Shown: positions 1 through 9,515, numbered from the stretch's first letter. The stretch: DNA of 64,000 nucleotides from an uncultured Eubacteriales bacterium (GCA_900316385.1 ONCP01000004.1:1-64000), one strand, 5' to 3'. The notes: generated from the sequence alone by a model not told the origin. Numbers and translations: made by a program.

Positions 1-83
1 CCCTCGCGTTACCGCTTGCGCAGGTCACATTAGGATTACCCCGAATGGATAGGGCAGCATTTCTGCAATTAACTGCGCGACTT

Positions 84-395
84 TCACGTCACACTCATTC
101 GCTGTACCCACAGCATTTGATTCTCTGCTTTGAGCTGTTCGGTTACACCTTCCTGTTTGACAAACCGGTTCACGAGTCGGTCGAACATTTCGGTTGCTTC
201 TTCATCAATATCTGCGAGATAGGCGGTGAGCTTACAGCTCGTCAGAAGATTGGTATAGCGGATTGGATGTTGGTTTTTAATGTAGCGTAAATGTCGTTTG
301 CCCCAAATGCCGATTTCAACCTTCGGCTGTTCGGGTAACTTCAAATCTGGCAGTAAGTAATCGCCTTGTTGTGTGTATGTGATCTTTGTAGCCAT
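84..395 (-). pseudogene. TnpV-like transposon protein, C-terminally broken
   Basis: The 103-residue product resembles the small TnpV proteins carried by Clostridia conjugative or mobilizable transposons. Recognisable blocks are GDYLLPDLKLPE, IGIWGKRHLRYIK, LLTSCKLTAYLADIDEEA and EGVTEQLKAENQM. TnpV function is not established. Family members are usually about 120 residues, whereas this frame stops right after QRMSVT; codons beyond the stop look coding-like in another frame, so a frameshift or recombination has probably broken the end. It lies on the same strand as a small companion gene upstream and close to the tmRNA gene, a common integration target. Family call fairly sure, intactness doubtful. 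Confidence 0.6.
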
Positions 396-398
396 AAC

Positions 399-578
399 TC
401 AAACCTCCTCGACTTTGATTATCTTGACTTTGGCTTTTGTGAGCTTGATTAGCAGCTCGTCAATGATGTCGGTGTACCTACCCTGTGAAATGAGGTCATT
501 TCTTAAATCAATCAGGCTGTTGATAACCGTGCGCCGCTCATCGGGCGTTAAGTATAGGTGATATTTCGGATTTTTCAT
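399..578 (-). CDS. small hypothetical protein of a mobile-element remnant
   Basis: A 59-residue acidic/basic helical protein starting MKNPKYHLYLTPDERR. The start was chosen at 578 because GGAGG lies 7 bases upstream of this ATG; the longer reading frame has no such site. No domain is recognised. It precedes the TnpV-like frame by only a few bases, so the two were probably co-transcribed in the parental transposon. The DER-R-V-N-L-DLRN pattern is typical of small accessory proteins found in Clostridia mobile elements; function unknown. Confidence 0.5.
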   Translation of the reverse strand: MKNPKYHLYLTPDERRTVINSLIDLRNDLISQGRYTDIIDELLIKLTKAKVKIIKVEEV

Positions 579-664
579 TGTATTACCTCCGTTCAATTTG
601 TTGATTCCATTATAAACGGAGAACATCGACAAATCGAATGTGTCGATTTAAAAACCAACATAAA

Positions 665-706
665 ACAAAGGCACCGCTTCGATTTCTCGAAACGGTGCTT
701 TTGTAA
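665..706 (-). terminator. terminator downstream of tmRNA
   Basis: On the minus strand an AAAGCACCG...CGGTGCCTTT stem with an inner TTTCGA/TCGAAG extension is followed by GTTTT. It is about 70 bases past the mature 3' end of the tmRNA and fits as its terminator. Confidence 0.55.
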
Positions 707-775
707 GGAGTATCAGAGCATTACCTTGACGGCAAAACCGCCGCTGAAAAAGTAGGTGTTCGTCCAATACTTGTT

Positions 776-1120
776 TGGTGGAGATGGGGAGAATTGAACT
801 CCCGTCCGAAAGCTCATTGCCAAGGCTTTCTACGAGTGTAGTTATTGAATTGGAATTCCCCTTGTCAAACGCCCAATAACAGGCTTTTGATTCGGGTAGT
901 CTCTACGTTATGACCAAAGCGGAGACACACTTCGGTTCACATTTACCGCTGGGTCGATGCCCTTAACAGAGCCGCGGTGCTCTCTGTCAGGACAAGCTGC
1001 TTACGCAGCTAATGCAACTTTATTGTTGTCAGTTATTTTTAAGTTGCGGCTTTTAAAGCGGTTCCGCGCCGCTACTCGCTTACCAAGGTTCAAAACCCCC
1101 GTCGAAACCATTACATCCCC
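776..1120 (-). ncRNA. ssrA: transfer-messenger RNA
   Basis: The 5' end GGGGATGTAATGG followed by TTTCGACGGGGG, and the 3' end GGGAGTTCAATTCTCCC with encoded CCA, are diagnostic of tmRNA. The 7-bp acceptor stem pairs (one G-U). The tag reading frame lies at 1001-1030. Aligned with the Bacillus arrangement after CUUAAAAA, the resume codon is GAC, giving the tag (A)DNNKVALAA ending in the usual ALAA degradation signal. The RNA rescues stalled ribosomes together with SmpB, whose gene ends 16 bases upstream of the tmRNA 5' end on the same strand. The exact resume codon is inferred. Confidence 0.95.
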
Positions 1121-1136
1121 ATATATCAAAGGAGAT

Positions 1137-1598
1137 TCAATATTGTCTCTCCTTCAATGCGCGTTCAATGGTTCTTTTGGCTGATTTTTTCGCCATATCC
1201 TCGCGTTTGTCATAAAGCTTTTTACCCTTGCACAGTCCTATTTCAAGCTTTATATTACTGCCCTTAAAGTAAAGACTGAGAGGGATAATTGAATAACCCT
1301 GCTGTTGCTCCTGACCGAAAAGCTTCATGATCTCCCTTTTGTGCATAAGGAGCTTTCTGACTCTCAGCGGATCCTTGCACCAGAGCGCGCCCTGCTCGTA
1401 AACCGAAATGTGCAGTCCGTTTACAAAGATTTCGCCCTTTACAATGGAGCACCAGCTGTCCTTGAGGTTTACTCTGCCTGCTCTGATCGACTTTACCTCC
1501 GAGCCCATAAGCGAGATACCCGCCTCAAAGGTTTCGATGACAAAGTAATCGTGATAGGCTTTTTTGTTTTTCGCTATTGTTTTTATTGAATCGCTCAA
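1137..1598 (-). CDS. smpB: SsrA-binding protein SmpB
   Basis: A 153-residue protein of normal family length. It carries the SmpB core, with [28 protein letters not shown] and the C-terminal [14 protein letters not shown] segment that enters the ribosomal mRNA channel. It binds the tRNA-like domain of tmRNA and delivers it to stalled ribosomes. The gene overlaps recR by 4 bases and sits just upstream of ssrA, so protein and RNA partner can be transcribed together. Identification is very secure. Confidence 0.97.
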   Translation of the reverse strand: MSDSIKTIAKNKKAYHDYFVIETFEAGISLMGSEVKSIRAGRVNLKDSWCSIVKGEIFVNGLHISVYEQGALWCKDPLRVRKLLMHKREIMKLFGQEQQQGYSIIPLSLYFKGSNIKLEIGLCKGKKLYDKREDMAKKSAKRTIERALKERQY

Positions 1599-2194
1599 AG
1601 CTCGTTCCTGCCTTCCAACGCTCTCGCAAGCGTAACCTGATCGGCGTATTCGAGGTCGCTGCCGACGGGGATACCGTAGGCGAGCCTCGTTACCTTTATC
1701 CCGAGCGGCTTTAAAAGTCTTGAGATATACAGCGCTGTCGCGTCACCCTCAACAGTCGGGTTTGTTGCCATAATGACCTCCGTAACGCTTGAGTCAAGCC
1801 TCGCCAGAAGCTCTTTGATTTTGAGATCATCGGGACCGATGTCGTTAAGAGGGGAGATAGCGCCGTGCAAAACGTGATAAGTGCCTCTGTATTCGTTTGT
1901 TGCCTCCATTGCCATAGCGTCTCTGGGAGTTTCGACAACACAGATAACGCTCTTATCGCGCTTTTCGCTTGCGCAAACGGGACAAAGCTCTTTATCGGTA
2001 AGGTTACAGCAAACAGAGCAGTATTTTATTTTTTCGTGAGCGTCCGTAATTGCCTCGGAAAAAGCCTTCGCCTCTGTTTTTGACAGATTCAATACATAAT
2101 ATGCAAGTCTTTGCGCTGTTTTGTATCCGATTCCGGGCATTTTTTCGAACTGTTCAACGAGGTTTTCGAGCGGAGCTACGTTATAGCCTGCCAT
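1595..2194 (-). CDS. recR: recombination mediator RecR
   Basis: A 199-residue protein with an N-terminal helix-hairpin-helix ([16 protein letters not shown]), a four-cysteine zinc motif (C59, C62, C71, C74) and a C-terminal Toprim domain ([14 protein letters not shown] through [14 protein letters not shown]). RecR acts with RecF/RecO to load RecA on gapped DNA. It starts immediately after the ybaB stop, in the usual dnaX-ybaB-recR order, and overlaps smpB at its end. Confidence 0.97.
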   Translation of the reverse strand: MAGYNVAPLENLVEQFEKMPGIGYKTAQRLAYYVLNLSKTEAKAFSEAITDAHEKIKYCSVCCNLTDKELCPVCASEKRDKSVICVVETPRDAMAMEATNEYRGTYHVLHGAISPLNDIGPDDLKIKELLARLDSSVTEVIMATNPTVEGDATALYISRLLKPLGIKVTRLAYGIPVGSDLEYADQVTLARALEGRNEL

Positions 2195-2545
2195 TTAGAA
2201 CAGTCCGGGGATATTCAGGCCGCCCGAAAGCGCGCCCATTGTTTCTTCCTTGTCCTGAGCGGCGGCTCTTAAAGCTTCGTTAACGGCTGCCATTACAAGG
2301 TCCGCGAGCATTTCGCTGTCCTCGGGATCGATGACCTCAGGCTCGATTTCAATGGACTTTATTTCCATTTTACCGGTCGCTACTACCTTTACGGCGTTTC
2401 CGCCGGAGGTTGCTGTATATTCCTTTTCCTCAAGCTCGGCTGTCGCTGTTTCCATAGCTTCCTGCATTTTCTGAGCCTGACGGGCGAGCTGCTGCATATT
2501 TCCGGCACCGCCGCCGCCATAACCCTTTGGTAATCTTGCTTTCAT
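2195..2545 (-). CDS. ybaB: YbaB/EbfC family nucleoid-associated protein
   Basis: A 116-residue protein starting MKARLPKGYGGGG, with a Gly-rich N-terminus, a long helix (QQLARQAQKMQEAM) and the conserved DPEDSEMLADLVMAAVNEA and C-terminal MGALSGGLNIPGLF. YbaB proteins are small dimeric DNA-binding nucleoid proteins. The start at 2545 was chosen because GGAGG lies 7 bases upstream; the longer reading frame overlaps dnaX. It sits between dnaX and recR as in most bacteria. Confidence 0.93.
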   Translation of the reverse strand: MKARLPKGYGGGGAGNMQQLARQAQKMQEAMETATAELEEKEYTATSGGNAVKVVATGKMEIKSIEIEPEVIDPEDSEMLADLVMAAVNEALRAAAQDKEETMGALSGGLNIPGLF

Positions 2546-2570
2546 AATTATTCCTCCATAATTTCTGTTA

Positions 2571-4235
2571 TCAGTTTTCCTCGACCTCAATCCCGTTTTC
2601 CTTTAAATCGGAAATCAGAGCTTGAAGCGGGTCATTTTTTTCTTCTTTTTTCTCGGGCTTTTTGTAAGGACCGAGTTTGTATGTTTTTCCTGTTATCTCA
2701 AGGATAGCTCTGCGTATGTTCTCTCGCTGGGAGCTTTGCTTTAACAGATTGAACGCGATCTCACTGTCGGCGTCAATAAGAAGATACTGTCCGCTTTCGT
2801 AGGCGTTTGTGTTAGAGAATGCCGAACCGATAGCCTTGGAATACTTCTTGATATTTTCAACGACCTCAGGCCACTGCCTGAAAGGTTTCGCGTTGTTGTA
2901 TATTTCCTCAAGATTTACGGCAGGGGGGAGAGGCTTGCTTTGTTTAGGCTCAGGGCGTTTCTCTGCTTCCTTTTTAGGAGCCGGAGATTCTTTTTCGACA
3001 GGCTTTGTAATTTCCTCGGAAATAGTTGCAGTCGTTTCTTCTTCTTCTTCTATAAGATCCTGCGTTTTTACAGTCTCCTTGAATACAATACCTGATTTTA
3101 CCGCCTTTTCCAGAGCGGAGATCCTTGCAAGCAATGCTTCGTTCGTGCCGTCTAGCTCAGGCGAGCTAAGCTTTACCAAGGCCATTTCAAGCTCTGTTTT
3201 GTTACTGTTGCCTTTGCCCATCCGCATATAAGCCTGTTGAAGCTCATCCATAATGTAAATGATCTCAGCGAGCGTTAGATAGTCGCACTGAAGCTGCGCG
3301 TCCTCAAATTCCTCGTCGCTCATTATGATCATATCGCGTGGGTGGCGTGTGGTTTTTATCATCAAAAGGCTTCTGAAATGACCGATAAGCTCGTCGCAGA
3401 GCCTTGCCATATCCTTGCTTTCACGATGCAGATCCGAGATCAGCTCAAGCGCCTTGGCGGTGTTTTTGTTTATACACGCGTTCGCAAGCTCAAAAAGGTA
3501 ATCCTTTTTCGCAAGTCCCGCCGCGTCTCTGACTACGTCTGTGGTGATGCTTGTCGTGACGCCGAGGCATCTGTCCATCAAGGAGAGCGCGTCGCGCATG
3601 GCTCCGTCGGCGACTGCGGCGATCAGTCTTGCCGCGTCATCGGTAATAGTCGCGCCTTCCTGCTCGGCAACATAGCTTAATCTTCCGACGATCGCTTCGG
3701 GAGCGATACGGTGAAAATCAAACCTTTGACAGCGTGAGAGAATAGTGGAGGGTAGCTTGTGGACCTCAGTTGTCGCGAGAATAAAGATAACGTGCTCGGG
3801 AGGTTCTTCCAGAGTTTTGAGAAGCGCGTTGAACGCTTCCATTGTGAGCATATGGACCTCGTCAATGATATAGACGCGGTACTTAGCTCGCGCGGGAAGT
3901 ATCTGAGCCTCGTCAATAACATCGCGGATATCGTTGATACCGCGGTTCGAAGCGGCGTCCATCTCAACAACGTCAAGAATACTTCCGTCGTCAAGCCCGC
4001 GGCAGTTTTCGCACTCGCCGCAGGGGTCGCCGTCTGTTAGATTGAGGCAGTTTACAGCCTTTGAGAGAATTTTGGCGCAGGTGGTCTTACCTGTTCCGCG
4101 TGAACCCGTGAAAAGGTACGCGTGGTTGATCCTGTCCGATTTCAGCGCGTTTTTCAGTGTTTCGGTGACCTGAGGCTGACCGACAACGTCGTCGAATTTT
4201 CGGGGTCTCCACTTGCGGTAAAGCACCTGATACAA
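2571..4235 (-). CDS. dnaX: DNA polymerase III subunit gamma/tau
   Basis: 554 residues from a TTG start preceded by AAGGAG. The true N-terminus is (M)YQVLYRKWRPRKFDDVVGQ, the conserved DnaX beginning. Walker A GSRGTGKT spans residues 44-51, followed by a four-cysteine zinc module (C..CGEC..C), IIDEVH and the sensor regions. Residues beyond about 370 form a charged, low-complexity linker and a tau-like C-terminal domain. The protein is the clamp-loader ATPase. Nothing resembling the E. coli gamma frameshift site is seen at the domain III boundary. It follows the SRP RNA gene, an arrangement familiar in Firmicutes. Confidence 0.96.
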   Translation of the reverse strand: MYQVLYRKWRPRKFDDVVGQPQVTETLKNALKSDRINHAYLFTGSRGTGKTTCAKILSKAVNCLNLTDGDPCGECENCRGLDDGSILDVVEMDAASNRGINDIRDVIDEAQILPARAKYRVYIIDEVHMLTMEAFNALLKTLEEPPEHVIFILATTEVHKLPSTILSRCQRFDFHRIAPEAIVGRLSYVAEQEGATITDDAARLIAAVADGAMRDALSLMDRCLGVTTSITTDVVRDAAGLAKKDYLFELANACINKNTAKALELISDLHRESKDMARLCDELIGHFRSLLMIKTTRHPRDMIIMSDEEFEDAQLQCDYLTLAEIIYIMDELQQAYMRMGKGNSNKTELEMALVKLSSPELDGTNEALLARISALEKAVKSGIVFKETVKTQDLIEEEEETTATISEEITKPVEKESPAPKKEAEKRPEPKQSKPLPPAVNLEEIYNNAKPFRQWPEVVENIKKYSKAIGSAFSNTNAYESGQYLLIDADSEIAFNLLKQSSQRENIRRAILEITGKTYKLGPYKKPEKKEEKNDPLQALISDLKENGIEVEEN

Positions 4236-4264
4236 AATACTCACTCCTTTATGCAAAAAGAAAA

Positions 4265-4419
4265 GCAAACCGCTTCATTTAAATAAGTGAACGACAGACT
4301 GACTGCATCGCATCGGAAGTAATGCTTAATGCTGCTCGGTTCCCCGCCTGACATGGTTCGCAGACCCCAATCGTGCAGGGCCTGCCGCTCGCTTATTTAA
4401 ACGAATTCCAACGGTTTGC
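4265..4419 (-). ncRNA. ffs: signal recognition particle RNA (4.5S/scRNA)
   Basis: The minus strand contains the SRP Alu/S-domain signature CATGTCAGGCGGGGAACCGA followed by GCAGCATTAAG. The two ends pair into one long helix: GCAAACCG and AAATAAGCG near the 5' end pair with CTTATTT and CGGTTTGC near the 3' end. The closing helix is followed by TTTTCTTTTT, so it doubles as the terminator. Roughly 155 nt, so larger than the 4.5S type. It lies just upstream of dnaX, with a sigma-A promoter at 4433-4461. Exact ends are inferred from the pairing. Confidence 0.9.
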
Positions 4420-4432
4420 AACGTATATACTT

Positions 4433-4461
4433 ATTATAACACAGATTCTGTAATAAATCAA
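4433..4461 (-). promoter_or_regulatory. promoter of SRP RNA
   Basis: TTGATT and TATAAT on the minus strand separated by 17 bases; the expected start falls a few bases upstream of the SRP RNA 5' helix. Confidence 0.75.
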
Positions 4462-4473
4462 CTGTTTTTTGTC

Positions 4474-4502
4474 AGGGGTAAGAGGATCAGCCTCTTACCC
4501 CT
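4474..4502. repeat. perfect 12-bp inverted repeat
   Basis: AGGGGTAAGAGG and its exact complement flank a 5-base loop, directly after the DUF4358 gene. On the minus strand it is followed by ACAAAAAAC rather than a T tract, so it is a strong hairpin but not a classic intrinsic terminator in either direction; it may stabilise the mRNA 3' end. Confidence 0.6.
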
Positions 4503-4508
4503 GGATGA

Positions 4509-4985
4509 TCACTTAAAGCTTTTTTCAAAAGCCTTTTTCACCTCGTCGGATTTGTCCGACATTATCAGCGCGGCTATGTTGTCTTTAGAGATCACAATAG
4601 CCTTCTCCGCTTTCTTTGCATATTCCGGAGCGTAGTTCTTGTAGAGCCGGACTCGGTCGCCGATGTGGTTGTTGAGCGTAGTTTCCAGCTTTTCAAGGTC
4701 GCCTGCGTCCTTGAGCTTAACCGCGGCTATTTCATATGGAGAGCCGTCGGACGCGTAGGCGAGGAAGAAGCTTTCAATTCCGGAATAGTCAAAATCCGAA
4801 AGAGATTTGAACAGCGTTTCGGCGTTTTCGCTTTTATCGGATACTGTTTTCATTGATGGCAGACTGTCGTCGGCGGACATCATATTTTCTTTTAAGGAAT
4901 TAAAATCCACGCCTTTGCTTCCGCAGGAGCCGAGAGTAAATACCATACAGATCAAAGCGAATATTGAGATTATTTTTTTCATCAT
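4509..4985 (-). CDS. DUF4358 family lipoprotein
   Basis: 158 residues. The N-terminus MMKKIISIFALICMVFTLGSC is a lipoprotein signal with the modified cysteine in LGSC. The remainder fits the DUF4358 family common in Clostridia: FFLAYASDGSPYEIAAVKL and a C-terminal KAIVISKDNIAALIMSDKSDEVKKAF segment. Function unknown; it should sit on the outer face of the membrane. The start overlaps the stop of the transglutaminase gene by 4 bases, so translation is coupled and the two products probably work together. A paralogue lies at 46526-47014. Confidence 0.85.
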   Translation of the reverse strand: MMKKIISIFALICMVFTLGSCGSKGVDFNSLKENMMSADDSLPSMKTVSDKSENAETLFKSLSDFDYSGIESFFLAYASDGSPYEIAAVKLKDAGDLEKLETTLNNHIGDRVRLYKNYAPEYAKKAEKAIVISKDNIAALIMSDKSDEVKKAFEKSFK

Positions 4986-6094
4986 TTCACCGCCTTTGAG
5001 GTCGCGGCTTCGCCGATTTCGCCCTCATCAAAAATTATGTCATTGTTTTCTACGAGGTTTGAGAATACCTTATCGATCGCTTTTCTGATCTTCTCCTCGG
5101 TTTTCTCGTCAATGATGGAATTATCGTCCTCGGGGTCGGGATAAACGATCGAGGCGTAGGCTATAAAATCCTTGCCGTTTTGAATCGTGTTGTATGAGAA
5201 ATAATAATTCTCGTAGTTTTGAGCGCCGAAAACGCTTTCCGATATTTTGTCAAGCATAACCCTGATTTCGGACTTCTGAATGTCCGTAGGATCGGTCATC
5301 TTGTAAGAGAAGAAGGGATCCTTTTTGTCAAGCATTGATTTGAGCTTTTTGGGGATCTGATATGCGTTTTTGATGTTGTCGGCGTTCATAACCGCGTAGC
5401 AATACTCAAAGCTGTTGCCTCTGGGATAAATGCTTTCGTCCCAACTGTAATCGTTCGCGCGCATTGAGTCGGTAAGGTTGAAATGAGCGAATTTTGACTT
5501 TGGCGTGTCAAAATACAGGTCGGTATGATACCAGCCCGAGCCGATCTTGACCAAATCCCAGGTATGGCTGAGATCGTTGTCGTGCACGACCTTGCAGTCG
5601 ATCCCGAGCATTTGCATAAACATCCTGAAGGTCGTCGCGTAGCCAACGCAGACAGCGGTCTTTCCCGCGAGAACGCCCTGAGGTGTATAGGTGTCGGCGT
5701 TCGGGTCCTGTACGACAAGCAGAATATCATTATCGTGCTTTATATTTTTCTGGATCCATTCATAAACCGCAACTTCTTTCTCGTAATCCGTCATACCCTT
5801 TTTTATAATATCCTTCAATATCTTCTTGGCGGTATCGAGAGTTGCCTTGTCGCGTTCGTCAAGACCCGAGCTGTCGCCCGAAATATAGGCGTCGGAAATT
5901 TGCTCCGTGGATTTTACTTCGTAACGGTTAACGATCATAACGCCGTTTTCACGCGAGGGATCGTTCTTTTCGGCGGCGCTTTCGAGCGTGGAAATCTTTG
6001 ATAGTGTAAGTACGTTAAGTCCGAGCGATACGCCCATGATCGCTACGAGAACGACCGCGAAGGCGGCTGTGATTATTTTAGCTGATTTTTTCAT
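4982..6094 (-). CDS. membrane-anchored transglutaminase-like protein
   Basis: 370 residues with an N-terminal transmembrane anchor (about residues 6-28) and an extracellular transglutaminase-like cysteine-protease-fold domain. The triad can be seen as Cys in GKTAVCVGYATTF, His in NDLSHTWDLVKIG and Asp in YHTDLYFDTP. Such domains act as peptidases or protein cross-linkers at the cell surface; the substrate is unknown. The C-terminal third has no recognised domain. It has its own promoter at 6130-6158 and a GGAGG site before the ATG, and is coupled to the DUF4358 lipoprotein gene. Confidence 0.88.
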   Translation of the reverse strand: MKKSAKIITAAFAVVLVAIMGVSLGLNVLTLSKISTLESAAEKNDPSRENGVMIVNRYEVKSTEQISDAYISGDSSGLDERDKATLDTAKKILKDIIKKGMTDYEKEVAVYEWIQKNIKHDNDILLVVQDPNADTYTPQGVLAGKTAVCVGYATTFRMFMQMLGIDCKVVHDNDLSHTWDLVKIGSGWYHTDLYFDTPKSKFAHFNLTDSMRANDYSWDESIYPRGNSFEYCYAVMNADNIKNAYQIPKKLKSMLDKKDPFFSYKMTDPTDIQKSEIRVMLDKISESVFGAQNYENYYFSYNTIQNGKDFIAYASIVYPDPEDDNSIIDEKTEEKIRKAIDKVFSNLVENNDIIFDEGEIGEAATSKAVK

Positions 6095-6129
6095 ATTGCC
6101 CTCCGTATTACCGTTTAAAATATGATAAT

Positions 6130-6158
6130 ATTATGTCACATATGATTGATGTTGTCAA
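6130..6158 (-). promoter_or_regulatory. promoter of transglutaminase-like gene
   Basis: TTGACA and CATAAT on the minus strand with 17-base spacing, about 40 bases ahead of the ATG at 6094. Confidence 0.7.
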
Positions 6159-6164
6159 TAAAAT

Positions 6165-6191
6165 GAACGGTCTCAAAAGGTGAGACCGTTC
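6165..6191 (-). terminator. terminator of the ilv operon
   Basis: GAACGGTCTC and its perfect complement flank a 7-base loop and are followed on the minus strand by ATTTTATT, just after ilvC. Confidence 0.75.
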
Positions 6192-6210
6192 AAAGATATT
6201 GATTGAACAA

Positions 6211-7251
<1,041 letters not shown>

Positions 7252-7279
7252 TTAATCAATATATAAATTAAATGATAGA

Positions 7280-7768
7280 TTAAATAATTTCCGCCTTGCC
7301 TTTTTCAATGGCGACGGTACCTGTTCTTACGATCTCGCGAATACCGTATGATCTGAGCAGATCGATCAGAGTCGCTGTTTTTTCAACAGTTTCACAGTAC
7401 TCAAGAGTGATCGTGTTTGCCGCGACGTCAACGACCTTCGCTTCCATAAGCTCGGCGATCTTAATGATCTCAAACCGCTTGGCGGCGGGGCAGTGGACCT
7501 TGATAAGACTGAGCTCGCGGCTTATGAATTCGCCTTCGATCAGCCTTTTTACCTTGATAACGGGAATAAGTTTGTTGAGCTGTTTTTCAAGCTGTTCCTC
7601 AACATACTCGTCGCCGTTGGCGACAATGGTTATCCTTGAAACAGTCGGGTCGCTTGTTATTCCGACGGCGAGGGAGTCAATATTAAAGCCTCGGCGTGAG
7701 AATAATCCCGAAATTTTTGAGAGAACGCCCGCTTGGTTTTCAACCAGAATTGATAATGTGTATTTCAT
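7280..7768 (-). CDS. ilvN: acetolactate synthase small (regulatory) subunit
   Basis: 162 residues beginning MKYTLSILVENQAGVLSKISG, an ACT domain (residues 1-75), followed by the second regulatory domain (ELSLIKVHCPAAKRFEII). It activates IlvB and mediates feedback by valine. The start at 7768 is preferred over a longer frame that would overlap ilvB. The gene begins 11 bases after the ilvB stop. Confidence 0.95.
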   Translation of the reverse strand: MKYTLSILVENQAGVLSKISGLFSRRGFNIDSLAVGITSDPTVSRITIVANGDEYVEEQLEKQLNKLIPVIKVKRLIEGEFISRELSLIKVHCPAAKRFEIIKIAELMEAKVVDVAANTITLEYCETVEKTATLIDLLRSYGIREIVRTGTVAIEKGKAEII

Positions 7769-7778
7769 ATCGGGCACC

Positions 7779-9404
7779 TCACAGAATCGACGGCGTGTCG
7801 GGGTGAACCTGACATACAAGTACAAACGGTTCATCACTTTCGACGATTTTGCCGATGTATTTTTCAGCGTCCTCGTTAGAGCTTACCTCGGCTGAATCGA
7901 TGCCGTAAGCCTTGGCAAGAGCCACGATATCGGGTTCCTCGTTGAGAACGGTAGCCGAATGACGCTTGTTGTAATTAAAGTCCTGAAGCTCTCTTACCAT
8001 TCCGAGACGGTAGTTACGCATAACAATGATTTTAATGTTAAGCCCGTACTGCTTGATGGTGGAAAGCTCGTTGAGGCTCATCTGGAAGCTTCCGTCGCCG
8101 CATACTACAACGACGTCTCGCTTGGTCAGTCCGAGCTTCGCTCCGATCGCGGCTGGGATAGAGTAGCCCATGGTTCCCATACCGCCTGTGGTGAAGAACC
8201 TTCCCTCGCGGATTCGGAAGTTATTGGCGCACCATATCTGGTTTTGACCGACGTCGGCACAGAGAATAGCCTTCGCCTTGAGCATAGAGCTCAGCTTGCC
8301 GATCAAGGTCCTCGGCTCTACGTAGCCCTCGAAGGTCGAGATCTTGCTCTGATAATGAGCCTTTAAGTCCTTGACCTGAGCGTCCCAGTCATCATTGATC
8401 TTGAAATCTCCGATTTCCTCGATCAGCTTTTTGAGAACGTTGTTCATATCGCCGACTATCGGGATATCAACCTTTACGTTCTTGCCGATTTCCGCAGGGT
8501 CGATGTCTATGTGGATGATCTTTGTGCGCTCGCTCATCTGGTCGGGAGCCGCGATAGCTCTGTCGCCGAGACGCGCACCGCAAACGATCGCGAGGTCAGT
8601 TGTGTGCAGCGCTTTGTTAGCGCATTTTCTTCCGTGAGAACCGAGCATTCCGAGGTATAGGGGATGGTCGCTCGGCATAACTCCGATACCCATCATCGTG
8701 GAAAGGACAGGGATCTGAGAGTTCTCCGCGAATTTTTGTAATTTTAATTTAGCTCCCGAGCTGAGAACTCCGCCGCCCGACACGATGATCGGACGCTTGG
8801 CTTTTTTGATAAGCTCGACTGCGCGCTTGACCTGGATCTGATGTCCCTTGGTGTTGGGCTTGTAGCCCTTGATGCTGACGGTTTCGGGATAAACAAACTC
8901 GTCGATCTCCTTTTGCTGAACATCGATGGGAATGTCGATCAGCACAGGTCCGGGACGACCTGTTGAAGCTATATGAAACGCTTCCTTGAAAACTCTGGGC
9001 AGATCCTCGGTTTTGGAAACAAGATAGCTGTGCTTTGTGAAGGGCTCGCAAGCGCCCGTAATGTCAGCCTCCTGAAAAACATCGCGTCCGAGAAGATCGG
9101 AACGAACCTGACCCGTTATCGCGATAAGCGGGATCGAGTCCATATACGCTGTCGCGATGCCTGTGATAAGGTTCGTCGCGCCGGGTCCCGAGGTCGCGAC
9201 GCATACGCCGGGCATCATCTTGGCTCTTGCGTAGCCGCTGGCGGCGTGAGCCGCGTTTTGCTCCTGACGTACAAGGATATGCTTTATATCCGATTCGTAA
9301 ATCGAATCATAAAATGGACAGATAGCCGCGCCGGGATAGCCGAAAATGGTGTCAACACCCTCGGCTTCAAGGCACTTTACCATAATATCTGCGCCGTTTA
9401 TCAT
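7779..9404 (-). CDS. ilvB: acetolactate synthase large (catalytic) subunit
   Basis: 541 residues of a thiamine-diphosphate enzyme. Visible features are the activating glutamate region (GYPGAAICPFYDSI, RQEQNAAHAASGYARA), the FAD-binding middle domain, and the ThDP/Mg motif GDGSFQMSLNELSTIKQYGLN. It makes 2-acetolactate from pyruvate, the first common step of branched-chain amino acid synthesis. Strong promoter at 9438-9466; no T-box or leader peptide was seen between promoter and start, so control probably comes from a repressor or the enzyme itself. Confidence 0.97.
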   Translation of the reverse strand: MINGADIMVKCLEAEGVDTIFGYPGAAICPFYDSIYESDIKHILVRQEQNAAHAASGYARAKMMPGVCVATSGPGATNLITGIATAYMDSIPLIAITGQVRSDLLGRDVFQEADITGACEPFTKHSYLVSKTEDLPRVFKEAFHIASTGRPGPVLIDIPIDVQQKEIDEFVYPETVSIKGYKPNTKGHQIQVKRAVELIKKAKRPIIVSGGGVLSSGAKLKLQKFAENSQIPVLSTMMGIGVMPSDHPLYLGMLGSHGRKCANKALHTTDLAIVCGARLGDRAIAAPDQMSERTKIIHIDIDPAEIGKNVKVDIPIVGDMNNVLKKLIEEIGDFKINDDWDAQVKDLKAHYQSKISTFEGYVEPRTLIGKLSSMLKAKAILCADVGQNQIWCANNFRIREGRFFTTGGMGTMGYSIPAAIGAKLGLTKRDVVVVCGDGSFQMSLNELSTIKQYGLNIKIIVMRNYRLGMVRELQDFNYNKRHSATVLNEEPDIVALAKAYGIDSAEVSSNEDAEKYIGKIVESDEPFVLVCQVHPDTPSIL

Positions 9405-9437
9405 CAGTATTTCTCCCTTATTTCATACTTAAAAGCT

Positions 9438-9466
9438 ATTATAGTACAAAATATCGAAATTGTAAA
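9438..9466 (-). promoter_or_regulatory. promoter of the ilvBNC operon
   Basis: TTTACA, 17-base spacer, TATAAT on the minus strand; the predicted leader is only about 25 bases. Confidence 0.8.
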
Positions 9467-9481
9467 GACTTTTTTAAAGTA

Positions 9482-9515
9482 AAGCCTTACCTCGGTAAAA
9501 CCACAGGGAAGGCTT
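9482..9515 (-). terminator. probable terminator of the metal ATPase gene
   Basis: AAGCCTT/AAGGCTT stem extended by CCT/AGG and GGT/ACC, followed by TTACTTT on the minus strand; moderately U-rich tail. Confidence 0.5.

Noticed and set aside
1-775. Second copy of the tmRNA 3' end as an attachment site
   Set aside because: No match to the last 25 bases of ssrA was found in this stretch.
2571-4235. Programmed frameshift in dnaX to make gamma
   Set aside because: An A-rich stretch occurs only near the C-terminus (GAAAAAAAAGAA region in codons for KKEEK), not at the domain III boundary, and no stimulatory hairpin was seen.
4474-4502. Intrinsic terminator for the DUF4358 gene
   Set aside because: Perfect stem but followed by A-rich rather than T-rich sequence on the relevant strand; kept only as an inverted repeat.
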